Position numbers and translations under genes: made by a program. From an uncultured Ruminococcus sp. (GTDB lineage Bacteria; Bacillota; Clostridia; Oscillospirales; Ruminococcaceae): DNA of 6,054 nucleotides. The stretch lies in NCBI GenBank assembly GCA_947178195.1, contig CAMWXM010000176.1, positions 1 through 6,054 of the forward strand, given 5' to 3'. Numbering within the stretch: position 1 is the first letter of the stretch; every line of letters starts with the position of its first letter. Under the pieces are notes generated by a model. The model searched no databases. It had not been told where the DNA came from and was given only the letters and a program-made list of their open reading frames with translations. Below are positions 5,643 through 6,054 of this stretch, piece after piece.

Positions 5643-6054
5643 ATTACTTATTATTGTAGTATAAAACATACAGTTAAATTGAGGTGTTGGTACGAATTTT
5701 TTATAATTTTGGATTTACATTTAGACAAACCTATGGAAATGTGAGGCACCATTAAAGAGAAAAAATAGATAATATAGCAAATGACATGTTGATATTGTTC
5801 TGGGGAAACAACTCTTTCAAGACAATATTTATCGCAGGAGAGAAGAGATATGGTTACAAGAGAAAAAAGGTGATCATAAATGGGTAACATAATAACTGGA
5901 TTCAAATAAATATTGGAGTTCAAATATAAATCAAACTAATGTAAAAAATTAACAAAAAACAGCAGTAAGCTATTGGTAAAAACGCCGATAAAATTACACG
6001 TTGCGCTGTATTTCGACATGTTAAGCTAAATGCATTGAAAATTTTCTTAGATAC
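5643..6054. other. AT-rich flank without a convincing gene
   Basis: No frame of good quality spans these 412 bases. The longest, on the minus strand (5651-5923, TTG start), has no ribosome binding site and no recognisable family. Two short plus-strand stretches look slightly protein-like: 5643-5744, open from the IS edge (ending HLDKPMEM), and 5785-5892 (IVLGKQLFQDNIYRRREEIW and on), each ended by a stop and in no shared operon. A well-placed AAAGGTGAT and ATG at 5879 opens only nine codons. On the minus strand a frame enters from the right edge and stops at 5920-5922 after 44 residues; its end is strongly hydrophobic (VILSAFLPIAYCCFLLIFYI) and might be the tail of a membrane protein. None reaches the level of a gene call. 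The region may be decayed DNA beyond the phage-like element. Confidence 0.5.

Noticed and set aside
5874..5907. Strong AAAGGTGAT ribosome binding site and ATG at 5879
   Set aside because: The frame stops after nine codons; no leader-peptide or regulated downstream gene is visible.
5651..5923. Minus-strand 90-codon open frame right of the IS
   Set aside because: TTG start without a ribosome binding site, no recognisable motif, composition expected of random AT-rich DNA.
4377..5925. 11-bp inverted match ATTTGAACTCC (4377-4387) with GGAGTTCAAAT (5915-5925) flanking the IS
   Set aside because: Several 11-bp inverted matches are expected by chance in 6 kb of AT-rich DNA, and the copies are not at the IS ends.
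1..6054. CRISPR array, rRNA or tRNA genes, riboswitch
   Set aside because: No regularly spaced direct repeats, no tRNA cloverleaf and no rRNA or riboswitch core sequence were seen on either strand.

Overview
The window looks like the right-hand part of a small integrated phage-like element in a low-GC Gram-positive host, followed by an insertion sequence. The DNA is visibly AT-rich, genes are tightly packed, and start sites use purine-rich ribosome binding sites. The protein families fit a gut-type member of the Clostridia. The host is an inference; there is no rRNA or other taxonomic marker here.

Layout, left to right on the + strand. (1) A long gene already open at the left edge (frame open from base 2, ending at 1381) encodes a large protein with a central coiled-coil-like region and one C-terminal membrane anchor. 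One base separates it from an 84-residue hydrophobic protein (1383-1637). This pair resembles the attachment and end-cap pair (pIII-like then pVI-like) of filamentous phages (inoviruses) and inovirus-like elements of Firmicutes. (2) A 212-base intergenic region (1638-1849) opens with a striking GC-rich hairpin that has a 17-bp stem, followed at once by a second, AT-rich hairpin. It sits between the last morphogenesis gene and the replication gene, where filamentous phages keep their origins and packaging signal. (3) A rolling-circle replication initiator of the Rep_trans / replication initiation factor type (1850-3121) and a complete tyrosine integrase (3136-4167) lie 14 bases apart and are probably co-transcribed. 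(4) An integrase-to-IS spacer (4168-4388) carries a 13-bp perfect inverted repeat and a strong rho-independent terminator that closes the rep-int unit. (5) An IS3-family insertion sequence (about 4389-5642) is inserted in the opposite orientation. Its catalytic part is intact, but the start of its reading frame is broken by an apparent one-base deletion. (6) The last 412 bases (5643-6054) hold no convincing gene.

How the parts would work together: the integrase moves the element in and out of the chromosome; Rep nicks an origin, probably in the 1638-1849 hairpin region, to make single-stranded circles; the two membrane-anchored proteins would help assemble or terminate a filamentous particle and bind a new host. 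The expected Zot-like assembly ATPase (pI), major coat protein and ssDNA-binding protein are not in the window and, if present, must lie left of base 1. The filamentous-phage reading is therefore an inference from two proteins, gene order and the Rep/integrase pair.
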